In this document: positions 7,601 through 13,776 of the stretch, one piece after another
How the letters are laid out: every line of letters starts with the position of its first letter
Numbering within the stretch: position 1 is the first letter of the stretch
NCBI GenBank assembly: GCA_948482865.1
Contig: CAOMHR010000019.1
Location: forward strand, 1-14,889
Length of the DNA stretch: 14,889 nt
Source: Christensenellaceae bacterium
Lineage (GTDB): Bacteria; Bacillota; Clostridia; Christensenellales; Borkfalkiaceae
Direction of reading: 5' to 3'
Translations under genes and position numbers: made by a program
The notes under the pieces: model-generated
The model's database searches: none
Seen by the model: only the letters and a program-made list of their open reading frames with translations
Told to the model about the DNA's origin: nothing

Positions 7601-10263
7601 AAAAGGACGAAGTGGAATGGATTAAACGCGCATACGAAATCGAAGCGGCGCGTTCGCGCATACTTTCCAATACCGCATTAAGTTCGCAGTTTCTGGGAAT
7701 GGGCGGCGGCATTCACGATAAAAAGCGCGAAGAATTTTTACGCCCCCTTTACAATTTGCACAAGCTGTGCGCAAAAGTGTTTATGGACTACAATGCGGAC
7801 GCGTTCAACAGCGTGTGCGTAAACGCCGCGGGCGGACAGCTTAAACCCTTGATTAACGGTTTGATTTCCGCCGCAGTAACCTTCAATAAGAGTTGCGACC
7901 ACTTTTTGAAAATTACAAAAACCGATAAAGACGACTGTCAGGATCTGGATCTGTTCGAGTTCTACACGGGCAAATGCTCGTCCCTTATCGACAATATAGA
8001 TATGTTGCCCGCCTGGTGTATGTACAAGGCTACCGCAAAAAAACTGAACGATTGCGGTCTGACGTTTATCACCGACGCTATGGAGAGCGGAAGAATAAGC
8101 GGAAAACTTATTCTGTCGTCTTTCAGGAAAAACGTTTACCGCAACTTTATACAGACCAATATCCCCGCGGATGAAACGCTGTCTTCATTCTCTGCAAACG
8201 TGCAGGATGCGACGGCTGCAAGTTTTTCGCAGCAACTGGAAGAGTTTTCTTCACTCACGCGCGAAAAACTGCGTTCTGACTTAATTTCACGTCTGCCCGC
8301 AAAGGAGACGGAAGGACCGCTTGCGTTGGAACTTATGACTTTCCAGCGCAGCATAAAGGGCAATATGCGCGGGCTTAATCTGCGTACTCTGTTTTCTGAA
8401 ATACCTGAGCTTTTGCGCGTTGTCGCGCCCTGCCTTTTAATGAGCCCTATAACGGTTTCGCAGTATCTGCCGGCGCGGTCTGATTTGTTCGATCTGGTAA
8501 TTTTCGACGAAGCGTCGCAGATGCCGACTTGCGAAGCGGTACCCGCGCTTGCAAGGGCAAAGAGCGCGGTGATAGTTGGCGACCCCAAACAGATGCCGCC
8601 AACGTCTTTCTTCACCGCAAGCGGTCAGGACGAAGACAACCCCGAAACTGACGATTTAGAATCGGTGCTGGACGACTGCCTTGCATTGGGCATTCCCGAA
8701 AAGCATTTAATCTGGCACTACCGTTCAAAGCACGAAAGTTTAATAGCCTTTTCAAATATAACCTACTATTCAAGCAGACTTTGCACATTCCCTTCGCCCG
8801 ATACACTGGAAAGCAAGGTGCAATTAAGATATATAGAAGACGGCACTTACGAGCGCGGCGCCACCAAGTGCAACCGTCTTGAAGCAGAAGCGCTTGTTTC
8901 CGAAGTTATAAGGCGGCTTAAAGACGAAAGACTTAAAAATTCGAGCATAGGAATAGTTACTTTCAGTACGCCACAGCAGGTGTATATCGAAAGGCTTTTG
9001 AATAAAAAACTGATATCCAACCGACTTGAAAGCGCGGCGTATGACAGGGAAGAGCCGCTCTTCGTCAAAAATCTTGAAAACGTTCAGGGCGACGAAAGGG
9101 ACGTAATACTCTTTTCGGTGTGCTACGGTCCCGACAAATACGGCAGAATTTCGCTTAACTTCGGACCGCTCAACCAGCTTGGCGGCTGGCGCAGGCTGAA
9201 CGTAGCGGTATCGCGCGCAAGGGAAGAGATGATTGTATTCTCGTCTATGCGGTACTCTATGATAGATATGTCGCGCACGACTTCGCGCGGCGTGGCGGGA
9301 CTTAAAGCCTTTCTGGAATTTGCCGAAAAGGGCAGAACGAACATTTCTGTAAAGAGCAACGAAATTATTATCAACAAACAGAGCATAGGTAAATTCGTGG
9401 CTGAAGAGCTGTCCGCTTACGGCTACGACTGCCGCTGCGACGTGGGCGTTTCGGACTTCAAAATAGACGTGGCTGTTGTCGACCCGAAAAACAAACACAA
9501 TTTCATTCTTGCTGTGCTTTGCGACGGCAAACCCGAGTTTTCCGTCAAGGACAGGACGGTTATGCAGGTTCAGACATTGAAGCGCGGCAACTGGAACGTT
9601 GTCAGAATGCACTCGTTAAATTTCTTCAACAATCCCAAGCGCGAAATTAAAAAGATTAAGGATTATCTGGATAAGTTGACGTCGGGCGGACTGAGTCCCG
9701 CGCTCAATTTCAAAAAGCCTTACCGCTTTGCCAAAGCAGAATCAAAGCCGCAAACGCCCGACTATATTCTGAACGGAGAAAACGACGCGGAAGTTATGCG
9801 TACAATAAAGGCGGTAGTGGTGGCGGAAGAACCCATTTCAACCCAGTATCTTATGAAGCGCACACTCGCGGCGTACGGCATCTCAAAATATGGCGTAAAA
9901 CTTGAAAGTAAGTTGCGCTCGCTCATAGATAAATGCGCGTTTGAAAGCTGCACAATGCTCGGCAACGTATACTACTTTAAAGCGGACAAATATTCGGGCT
10001 TTGACAGATACCGCGTGGAAGACGGCGTAAGCCAGCGCACCGCGGACACCGATTTTACGCCTTTCGACGTAATCTCTTTGGTGAAGAGTATACTTCTGAA
10101 CAAAGTCAGCGTGTATGCGGACGAACTGATTCCCGCAACGTTAAAGGAACTTAAAGTGCGCGTAAGCGACAAACTATCTTCGTTTGTGTCCGCGTGCATA
10201 GACGAAGGCGTGCGCCGCGGCATATTTATCCGCAGCGTTTCGGACAAAATTTCATTATCGTAA
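4630..10263 (+). CDS. Giant DUF4011-type superfamily 1 helicase with C-terminal nuclease-like and DUF3320 domains
   Basis: The protein is 1877 residues. Order of parts: a beta-rich N-terminal region (about 30-140); a transglutaminase-like region (about 150-330); the DUF4011 start RRLLDLSLKNNLLNF (384-398); a UPF1/AAA_11-type SF1 helicase with Walker A GPPGTGKS (673-680). Walker B FDEASQ (D1293, E1294) lies some 610 residues later, then GDPKQMPP (1317-1324), HYRSKH (1363-1368), VQGDERD (1485-1491) and VAVSRARE with R1529. A Vsr-like/MTES_1575 nuclease fold follows (about 1575-1665), then DUF3320 (about 1715-1790) and a helical end. It should be an ATP-driven nucleic-acid motor. Similar DUF4011-helicase-nuclease proteins have been reported among predicted anti-phage genes (I recall the name Hhe), but no exact match can be claimed. 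The transglutaminase and nuclease motifs look degenerate. No Shine-Dalgarno sequence precedes the ATG. It lies 71 bases after helD in the same direction and ends at a hairpin. Confidence 0.85.
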   Translation: MATNSKTKTRKKQNDTIELEGELLNTVSYSTYFCRMPLFTSFRIFNRAQENLRGLTVSITGSNNLIIPSEIAVDEIPHESSMEISADNLLNPKYLSDLEEVTTCTVQVKVACENEIICTLKANVEALPIDYWNGLSGNAEMLASFVRPKLADCQKILAEAGLQLRTWGYSSDWSGYAGNDKNGVRNAAAAIFSAIRRLDIERIAGSDLTQSGSAGDISKILQGKKATPLELALFAASCFESTKLNPVIVLGKSKVGVGVWLYESCFSSPIQDDMTVIERYVADGVNNLAVFDADDLFSHKNASFTTSEAHVASFLKSGAFEICLDVKRCRIGGVFPLPLKVKTGAGYELLDDRQHSYNEKPTSVIDAGKYEFDKTFSKDKGWQRRLLDLSLKNNLLNFRYQKDCLHVLSANLASFCEKLEGRETFTLHANNAQIKDATFFGGAGTRNLDELVSVEMKAGKLRTYSGAEHLAEVALQLIRKARSVEEETGAKTLYLAFGFLKWHGANEKEDKYAPIALLPVNVRRTKSQTISIELGDGYEVNTTLLEFLKQEFGIDVRGVEGKGLSPKEILAVFRAKTANMKGWLVYEDVYLAQFTFVRYAMWADVKNNISEYRKNPIIASLLSNTNKLSENKLSAVSEDESEPCEVITPLPCDSTQYAAVAESAKGTTFVLHGPPGTGKSQTITNRIANALYNGRRVLFVAEKQAALQVVKKRLSDIGIGEFCLELHSGKSADKGEIIRSIENTLSLTAGEDGGKFGGAGERIKEVRKSLKAPLDALLKKRRLGVSVYEAIVYYLQNKSAPELVNIETTFYDTLTKERLEECESMLITAQAAAQECGGVHRSPFSGVNLTSCDAATKNAVLCSAEVVLAELKHLKNYLGLFLDTFNQRVSTFTYKKLESLIEIASILKSDELSEFFECEEEEFYKFYNANLRYDSEAKHWLTNFRTLPEISKFAPYIESELDNWGENYRSSKILLAVLKRINRCSPKSLKEKDEVEWIKRAYEIEAARSRILSNTALSSQFLGMGGGIHDKKREEFLRPLYNLHKLCAKVFMDYNADAFNSVCVNAAGGQLKPLINGLISAAVTFNKSCDHFLKITKTDKDDCQDLDLFEFYTGKCSSLIDNIDMLPAWCMYKATAKKLNDCGLTFITDAMESGRISGKLILSSFRKNVYRNFIQTNIPADETLSSFSANVQDATAASFSQQLEEFSSLTREKLRSDLISRLPAKETEGPLALELMTFQRSIKGNMRGLNLRTLFSEIPELLRVVAPCLLMSPITVSQYLPARSDLFDLVIFDEASQMPTCEAVPALARAKSAVIVGDPKQMPPTSFFTASGQDEDNPETDDLESVLDDCLALGIPEKHLIWHYRSKHESLIAFSNITYYSSRLCTFPSPDTLESKVQLRYIEDGTYERGATKCNRLEAEALVSEVIRRLKDERLKNSSIGIVTFSTPQQVYIERLLNKKLISNRLESAAYDREEPLFVKNLENVQGDERDVILFSVCYGPDKYGRISLNFGPLNQLGGWRRLNVAVSRAREEMIVFSSMRYSMIDMSRTTSRGVAGLKAFLEFAEKGRTNISVKSNEIIINKQSIGKFVAEELSAYGYDCRCDVGVSDFKIDVAVVDPKNKHNFILAVLCDGKPEFSVKDRTVMQVQTLKRGNWNVVRMHSLNFFNNPKREIKKIKDYLDKLTSGGLSPALNFKKPYRFAKAESKPQTPDYILNGENDAEVMRTIKAVVVAEEPISTQYLMKRTLAAYGISKYGVKLESKLRSLIDKCAFESCTMLGNVYYFKADKYSGFDRYRVEDGVSQRTADTDFTPFDVISLVKSILLNKVSVYADELIPATLKELKVRVSDKLSSFVSACIDEGVRRGIFIRSVSDKISLS

Positions 10264-10274
10264 AATTTTAATCG

Positions 10275-10302
10275 CTCCCCGCGCTTTTACAGGCGCGGGG
10301 AG
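10275..10302 (+). terminator. Hairpin terminator after the giant helicase gene
   Basis: CTCCCCGCGC (10275-10284) pairs perfectly with GCGCGGGGAG (10293-10302) around an 8-base loop. It lies 11 bases after the stop codon. The following sequence is only moderately T-rich (TATTTCAATGCGTTTTT), so termination may be incomplete and some read-through into the FAD/Rieske gene is possible. Confidence 0.7.
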
Positions 10303-10336
10303 TATTTCAATGCGTTTTTAAGTCAATAAATTTTTT

Positions 10337-11779
10337 ATGGAAAATAAAAGCGTATGGCGCGGAAGCGCAGCCAGATATCCTTCTATTGAAGCGGGCGACA
10401 GGGAAACGGTGGTAATAGGCGGCGGAATTGCAGGTTTTCTTTGCGCGTATTTTTTAGCGGAAGCGGGGCAAAAAGTAACGCTGATTGAAGCGGACAGACT
10501 CTTTTCAGGCACAACGGCGCTGACGACGGCAAAAATTACTTACAATCAGGGCAGCGTTTATGCAGACCTTTTTATGCGCTACGGGCGGGGCGTTGCAGAG
10601 CTTTATTATAAATCGCAGACCGAAGCTATGGAAAAGTACGTGGAACTTGTTGAAAAATACGGTATCGACTGCGATTTCGAAGAGACGGACGGCTTTATTT
10701 TCAGTAGAAACGACAGCCGCGCCTTGAAAAAAACTTGCGAGCTTTTGCAATCTTTCGGCGCAAAGTGCGGGCTGTGCGATAATGTGGATTATTTTAACGC
10801 GGCTGTCGCGCTGAAAGCGGAAGGACAGTATGTTTTTGACCCGCTCAAATTTTTGTCCGCGCTGCCCGTGGAGTTCGAAATTTTTGAAAACAGCCGCGCG
10901 ATAGACGTAGACCCGAAAACCAAGCTGATTAAAACGGACGGCGGTTTTATCAAGGCGGAAAAAATTATAATCGCCACACATTATCCGATAATAAATTCTC
11001 GCGGGGGATACTATTTCAAGTTGCGCCAGTCGACTTCGTACACTGTTGCCGTAAACGGAAAAAGAGCGAACGCCGCCTATCTTGACGAAAAGGAAGACGG
11101 TATTTCAATTCGTCCGTACCGTGACGGAACTATTCTTGGCGGGGGCGACCACAGAACCGGAAGAAGTAAGGAGTGCGGGCGGTTTAAAAAACTTGAAAAG
11201 ACCGCCAAAGAACTTTTCGGCGGCGAAGCGTTGAACTGTTGGCACGCCGAAGACGTAATGACTTTTGACGGTATGCCTATGGCGGGCAGGTATTCCAAAA
11301 CCGCGCAAGACGTTTACGTGGTTACGGGTTTCAATAAATGGGGTATGACGAACGCGCTGGTCTGCGCGCAGGTCATAAGGGATTTGATTCTGGGCAAAGA
11401 AAACCCGTATGCGAATCTGTTTTCGCCCCAACGGAAAATAAAGGGCGCGGCGGGTGAAATTATATCAAACGCGTTCACGAATTTAAAAGAGATTTTTCTG
11501 GGCTATTTCAGGATAACGTTTAAGAGCGCGCGCAAAATCAAAAGCGGCAGCGGAAAGGTTGTGTTCATAAACGGTAAAAAACGCGCCGTGTATAGGGACG
11601 GTAAAAACAATCTGCACATTATCGGCAGTATGTGTCCGCATATGCACGGAGAGCTTAAATGGAACGGCGACGCCGAACGTTGGGAGTGCCCCTGCCACGG
11701 TTCGCAGTTTGATATTCACGGAAACCTTTTATCTGGACCGTCTACGAAGTGCTGCAAATACAAAAATGCGCATTTATGA
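10337..11779 (+). CDS. FAD-dependent oxidoreductase with C-terminal Rieske [2Fe-2S] domain (YhfW-like)
   Basis: The protein is 480 residues. The N-terminal dinucleotide-binding fold VVIGGGIAG (25-33) with an acidic strand end at E51 is that of the DAO/DadA FAD family. The FAD domain runs to about 370 and includes a second FAD-side motif, DVYVVTGFNKWGMTNA, near 330. The C-terminus (about 403-475) is a Rieske domain: C433-P-H435 and C451-P-C453-H454 supply the two Cys and two His that hold a [2Fe-2S] cluster. The same fusion is known in Bacillus YhfW and relatives, whose substrate is unknown to me. No signal peptide is seen, so it is probably cytoplasmic. The end is short and has a Cys pair (472-473) where the family usually continues with non-Cys residues; no frameshift was found to explain this. 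No Shine-Dalgarno sequence and no clear promoter is seen in front. It lies 74 bases past the giant helicase gene, after a hairpin, so is probably a separate unit. Confidence 0.85.
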   Translation: MENKSVWRGSAARYPSIEAGDRETVVIGGGIAGFLCAYFLAEAGQKVTLIEADRLFSGTTALTTAKITYNQGSVYADLFMRYGRGVAELYYKSQTEAMEKYVELVEKYGIDCDFEETDGFIFSRNDSRALKKTCELLQSFGAKCGLCDNVDYFNAAVALKAEGQYVFDPLKFLSALPVEFEIFENSRAIDVDPKTKLIKTDGGFIKAEKIIIATHYPIINSRGGYYFKLRQSTSYTVAVNGKRANAAYLDEKEDGISIRPYRDGTILGGGDHRTGRSKECGRFKKLEKTAKELFGGEALNCWHAEDVMTFDGMPMAGRYSKTAQDVYVVTGFNKWGMTNALVCAQVIRDLILGKENPYANLFSPQRKIKGAAGEIISNAFTNLKEIFLGYFRITFKSARKIKSGSGKVVFINGKKRAVYRDGKNNLHIIGSMCPHMHGELKWNGDAERWECPCHGSQFDIHGNLLSGPSTKCCKYKNAHL

Positions 11780-11780
11780 A

Positions 11781-11818
11781 AAAGCGGCGCACGGATTTAT
11801 AAATCCGTGCGCCGCTTT
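11781..11818. terminator. Bidirectional terminator, perfect 38-bp palindrome
   Basis: AAAGCGGCGCACGGATTTA (11781-11799) is followed directly by its exact reverse complement (11800-11818). It fills the gap between two convergent genes, starting 2 bases after the FAD/Rieske stop codon and ending 2 bases before the stop of the Xre gene. T-rich tails follow on both strands (CTTTCTT on plus, CTTTTTC on minus). The arm core CGGCGCACGGA (11785-11795) recurs in the hairpin at 12984-13017. Confidence 0.85.
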
Positions 11819-11819
11819 C

Positions 11820-12020
11820 TTAATCTTCCAAACCCAGAAGATAATCTGCGGAAACTTCAAAAATTTTGCAGAGCTTTTTAATATTTTCTATATCCGGTTG
11901 CGTGCGCCCCTGTTCCCAGGAAGCATAGCAGTTCGGTGAAACGCGCAAAAGCGTATAAACGTCTTTTTGCACGTATCCGCTTTCGTGACGGATTTCTTTT
12001 AATCTTTCATTGAACTTCAT
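11820..12020 (-). CDS. Short Xre/Cro-family transcription regulator
   Basis: The protein is 66 residues and consists of almost nothing but a helix-turn-helix_3 domain: LKEIRHESGYVQKDVYTLLR, then VSPNCYASWEQGRTQPDIENIKKLCKIFEVSADYLLG, the usual five-helix Cro/C1 layout with the W-E-x-G-R-x-x-P signature. No sensor or protease domain is attached, so it is probably a DNA-binding dimer or needs a partner protein. It is divergent from the lipoprotein gene, and the palindromic repeats at 12034-12077 between them are its likely operators, implying control of the lipoprotein and of itself. No Shine-Dalgarno sequence precedes the ATG. A TAAAAT box (12032-12027, minus strand) lies only 6 bases in front of it, so the message could be leaderless. 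The -35 box on that strand is poor. The gene ends in the palindromic terminator at 11781-11818. Confidence 0.85.
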   Translation of the reverse strand: MKFNERLKEIRHESGYVQKDVYTLLRVSPNCYASWEQGRTQPDIENIKKLCKIFEVSADYLLGLED

Positions 12021-12033
12021 ATAAAAATTTTAC

Positions 12034-12077
12034 TTGACAACTACCCAAAATTGGTTGACACTACCCAAATTGGGTAG
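12034..12077. promoter_or_regulatory. Tandem operator region for the Xre regulator
   Basis: Two adjacent copies of a unit built from TTGACA, CTACCCAAA and TTGG lie at 12034-12054 and 12055-12073; the first has two extra A. The second copy continues into a perfect palindrome, CTACCCAAATTGGGTAG (12061-12077, 8 bp + 1 + 8 bp). The first has only a partial inverted half (CTACCCAA, then TTGG). The centres are about 20 bp apart, two turns of DNA, so two dimers could bind on the same face. It lies between the divergent Xre and lipoprotein genes. Confidence 0.75.
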
Positions 12078-12083
12078 TAATAT
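12055..12083 (+). promoter_or_regulatory. Near-consensus sigma-A promoter for the lipoprotein, with operator in its spacer
   Basis: TTGACA (12055-12060) and TAATAT (12078-12083) are separated by 17 bases, and those 17 bases are exactly the palindrome CTACCCAAATTGGGTAG. A regulator bound there should block RNA polymerase directly. Transcription is expected to start near 12090. Confidence 0.8.
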
Positions 12084-12116
12084 ATATGTACGCACCGTGT
12101 GCGGAAATATTAATGC

Positions 12117-12123
12117 GGAGAAG
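12117..12123 (+). promoter_or_regulatory. Ribosome-binding site that decides the lipoprotein start
   Basis: GGAGAAG sits four bases before the ATG at 12128. The longer in-frame ATG at 12086 lies at or before the predicted transcription start (about 12090) and has no such site, so it is rejected as the start. Confidence 0.6.
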
Positions 12124-12127
12124 AATT

Positions 12128-12964
12128 ATGACTAAAAAAACAATGGCAATGTTATTGGCGGGCGCAGTGGCTGCGGCGGGAGTTATCACATTTACGGCAT
12201 GTGGCGACGGGACAGACGGAGTTCCCAAAGGGGAAGAAGTCACCGCCGAGCAGTGGAAAACTGCTATTACAGCAACGTCTGAAGTGGGAAATTACACCGC
12301 CGAAATCCGCGGTGAAAACGTAGAAAGCGCTTCCGGCAAGGTTGGAGATAAGACTGTAAATTACGTCGGTAAAGAAACTATAGCGGGTAAATTGTATTTT
12401 GATTACAACTCCAAAAAAATTCTGTTGGAAACTAATACTACGCTTAAAACGACGGGGGCTGAATTGTTCGGCGAAGAAGACGAAGAAGAGACTTCCGAAC
12501 ACAAATCTTACAACGAAGTTGAAAATCTTACCATATGGGCGGCGATTTTTGACGATGCCGAGTGGAAGGTATATTCGAACACAGCTGTTTCGCAAGATTC
12601 TCTCAATGAACAGTTTTTAACCGGCAGCGTACTTTATTCGTTTGAGAACAGTCTGTTTTCGACTACCGAAGACGGTCAGGGCGTAAAAATAACCGAACTT
12701 TATTCGGCGTTTACTTACAGCAACGGCGTTTATTCCGCAGCATTGTATCTGAACGGAGACCGGACGGAGATAAGTATGTCGTTTAAGGACGGCTACGTTG
12801 TCGGCGTATCGCAAACGCGGACGGAAGAAGGCGTAGAAGAAGACACTACTTATAAAACAACATATAAGTACAATTATGTTTTCAGCGATTTCGGCAAAAC
12901 GGTTGTGACCACCCCCGCAGGAGCGGCGGAAGCAATTGCCGCTGAAAAAAGTTCTGGCAATTAA
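12128..12964 (+). CDS. Secreted lipoprotein of unknown function
   Basis: From the ATG at 12128 this is 278 residues. It begins with a lipoprotein signal peptide: MTKK, a hydrophobic stretch to about residue 22, and the lipobox-like FTAC with C25 as the expected lipid-modified cysteine, followed by a short Gly/Asp-rich linker. It should be exported and anchored to the outer face of the cell membrane. The mature part has many alternating Thr/Tyr/Ser strands and acidic loops (for example EEDEEE near 120-126), resembling all-beta LppX/LolA-like lipoproteins of Clostridia, but no catalytic motif is recognised. Repeated YT/YS strands near the C-terminus fit a beta-sheet shell. It is divergent from the Xre gene, under a strong promoter overlapped by a probable operator, so it is likely repressed until a signal arrives. 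A perfect hairpin follows 20 bases after the stop. The function is unknown. Confidence 0.8.
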   Translation: MTKKTMAMLLAGAVAAAGVITFTACGDGTDGVPKGEEVTAEQWKTAITATSEVGNYTAEIRGENVESASGKVGDKTVNYVGKETIAGKLYFDYNSKKILLETNTTLKTTGAELFGEEDEEETSEHKSYNEVENLTIWAAIFDDAEWKVYSNTAVSQDSLNEQFLTGSVLYSFENSLFSTTEDGQGVKITELYSAFTYSNGVYSAALYLNGDRTEISMSFKDGYVVGVSQTRTEEGVEEDTTYKTTYKYNYVFSDFGKTVVTTPAGAAEAIAAEKSSGN

Positions 12965-12983
12965 TCATTTTGAAAAACAAAAT

Positions 12984-13017
12984 AACGGCGCACGGACGTG
13001 AACGTCCGTGCGCCGTT
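12984..13017. terminator. Bidirectional terminator, 15-bp perfect stem
   Basis: AACGGCGCACGGACG (12984-12998) pairs perfectly with CGTCCGTGCGCCGTT (13003-13017) around a TGAA loop. It lies between the convergent lipoprotein and dapB genes. The minus-strand exit is T-rich (ATTTTGTTTTTC), so it is best as the dapB terminator; the plus-strand exit has only a weak T run. The arm core CGGCGCACGGA (12986-12996) is identical to that in the hairpin at 11781-11818. Confidence 0.85.
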
Positions 13018-13029
13018 TGAATATTAATT

Positions 13030-13776
13030 TTAAATAACGTCGGTCATATCGTATTTGCCTGCGGGCTTGCCTGCAAGCCACTTTGCCGCCTTTATCGCGC
13101 CTGCCGCAAATACCCGTTTAGAGCTTGCCGAGTGCGAAAGGGTTATCACTTCATCTTCGCCCGCAAAAATAACGTCGTGTTCGCCCACAATAGTTCCGCC
13201 GCGTACGGCGTGTATGCCTATTTCGTTTCCGCGTTTGCCTGTTTTTCCGCTTCTGCCGTTCAGGTATTGTTTACCGCCGCCGAACGCCGAGTTTGCGCCG
13301 TCCGCAAGCATGAGCGCGGTGCCTGAAGGCGCGTCTACTTTCTGGTTGTGGTGTTTTTCAACAATTTCTATGTCAAATTTTTCGCCAAGGGTAAGGGCTG
13401 CTTCGCGCACCAGTTTCACAAGCAGGTTTACGCCTATAGAAAAGTTTGCCGTTTTGAATATTGCAATCTTTTCTGCGCAGGAATCTATTAATTTTAACTG
13501 GTTGCCGTCGTAGCCTGTTGCGGCGAGTACTACGGGAATGCCGTTTTTAACAGCCCAGTCGAGTTCTGCGTTTAAAGCGGCGGGGGAAGAGAAATCCAGA
13601 ATTACGTCGGCTTTTTCTTTCACGCTGTCAAAGGTTTTGTATACCGGTATTTTTCCGTCTTCACAGGGCGTAACGTCAACGCCGCAACATACGCGCGCTT
13701 CCGCGTCGTTTTTTAAAAGGTTTGCAACTGCCGCGCCCATTTTTCCGCAAATTCCGCAAACGAGTATATTAATCAT
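13030..13776 (-). CDS. dapB: 4-hydroxy-tetrahydrodipicolinate reductase
   Basis: The protein is 248 residues, a normal length. It catalyses the NAD(P)H-dependent reduction of the DapA product to tetrahydrodipicolinate, on the path to diaminopimelate (peptidoglycan) and lysine, in the cytoplasm. Visible parts: nucleotide-binding GICGKMG at 8-14 (usual form GxxGRMG), DFSSP at 61-65, AATGY at 85-89 where GTTG is common, and the active-site block EKHHNQKVDAPSGTA at 140-154 with the conserved His pair (142-143) and Lys146. C-terminal GEHDVIFAGEDEVITLSHSA (198-217) is also family-typical. The Arg-to-Lys change in GKMG and the first two residues of AATGY are modest variations seen in related bacteria and do not suggest loss of function. 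The start overlaps the last 8 bases of dapA, implying translational coupling. The gene ends in the hairpin at 12984-13017. Confidence 0.95.
   Translation of the reverse strand: MINILVCGICGKMGAAVANLLKNDAEARVCCGVDVTPCEDGKIPVYKTFDSVKEKADVILDFSSPAALNAELDWAVKNGIPVVLAATGYDGNQLKLIDSCAEKIAIFKTANFSIGVNLLVKLVREAALTLGEKFDIEIVEKHHNQKVDAPSGTALMLADGANSAFGGGKQYLNGRSGKTGKRGNEIGIHAVRGGTIVGEHDVIFAGEDEVITLSHSASSKRVFAAGAIKAAKWLAGKPAGKYDMTDVI

Noticed and set aside
8824..9612. Long open frame of 262 codons on the minus strand inside the giant helicase gene
   Set aside because: It lies wholly antisense to conserved helicase motifs V-VI and the start of the nuclease region. Its product is rich in Arg, His, Phe and Val with no recognisable domain, as expected for a shadow frame in a codon-biased gene.
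4561..10329. The 13-mer TTTAAGTCAATAA occurs at 4561-4573 and 10317-10329, upstream of two genes, with TTGACTTAA (its inverse core) at 629-637
   Set aside because: In a 15-kb window a repeated 13-mer is expected about once or twice by chance, and AT-rich gaps raise this. The distances to the start codons differ (56 and 7 bases) and reading it as a minus-strand -35 gives no matching -10.
11709..11939. Plus-strand frame that runs through the end of the FAD/Rieske gene, the palindrome and into the Xre gene
   Set aside because: It crosses a strong terminator and overlaps two well-supported genes in other frames. I also tested it as a frameshifted C-terminus of the Rieske protein, but it does not restore a family-like end.
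12086..12127. Longer N-terminus of the lipoprotein starting at ATG 12086
   Set aside because: That ATG overlaps the region just after the -10 box and lies at or before the expected transcription start. It would add 14 residues, including Arg-rich sequence, ahead of a normal signal peptide; 12128 has the ribosome-binding site.
13055..13513. Open frame of 152 codons on the plus strand opposite dapB
   Set aside because: It is antisense to a clearly conserved dapB, has no promoter or ribosome-binding site, and is low in complexity (Ser/Pro/Ala).
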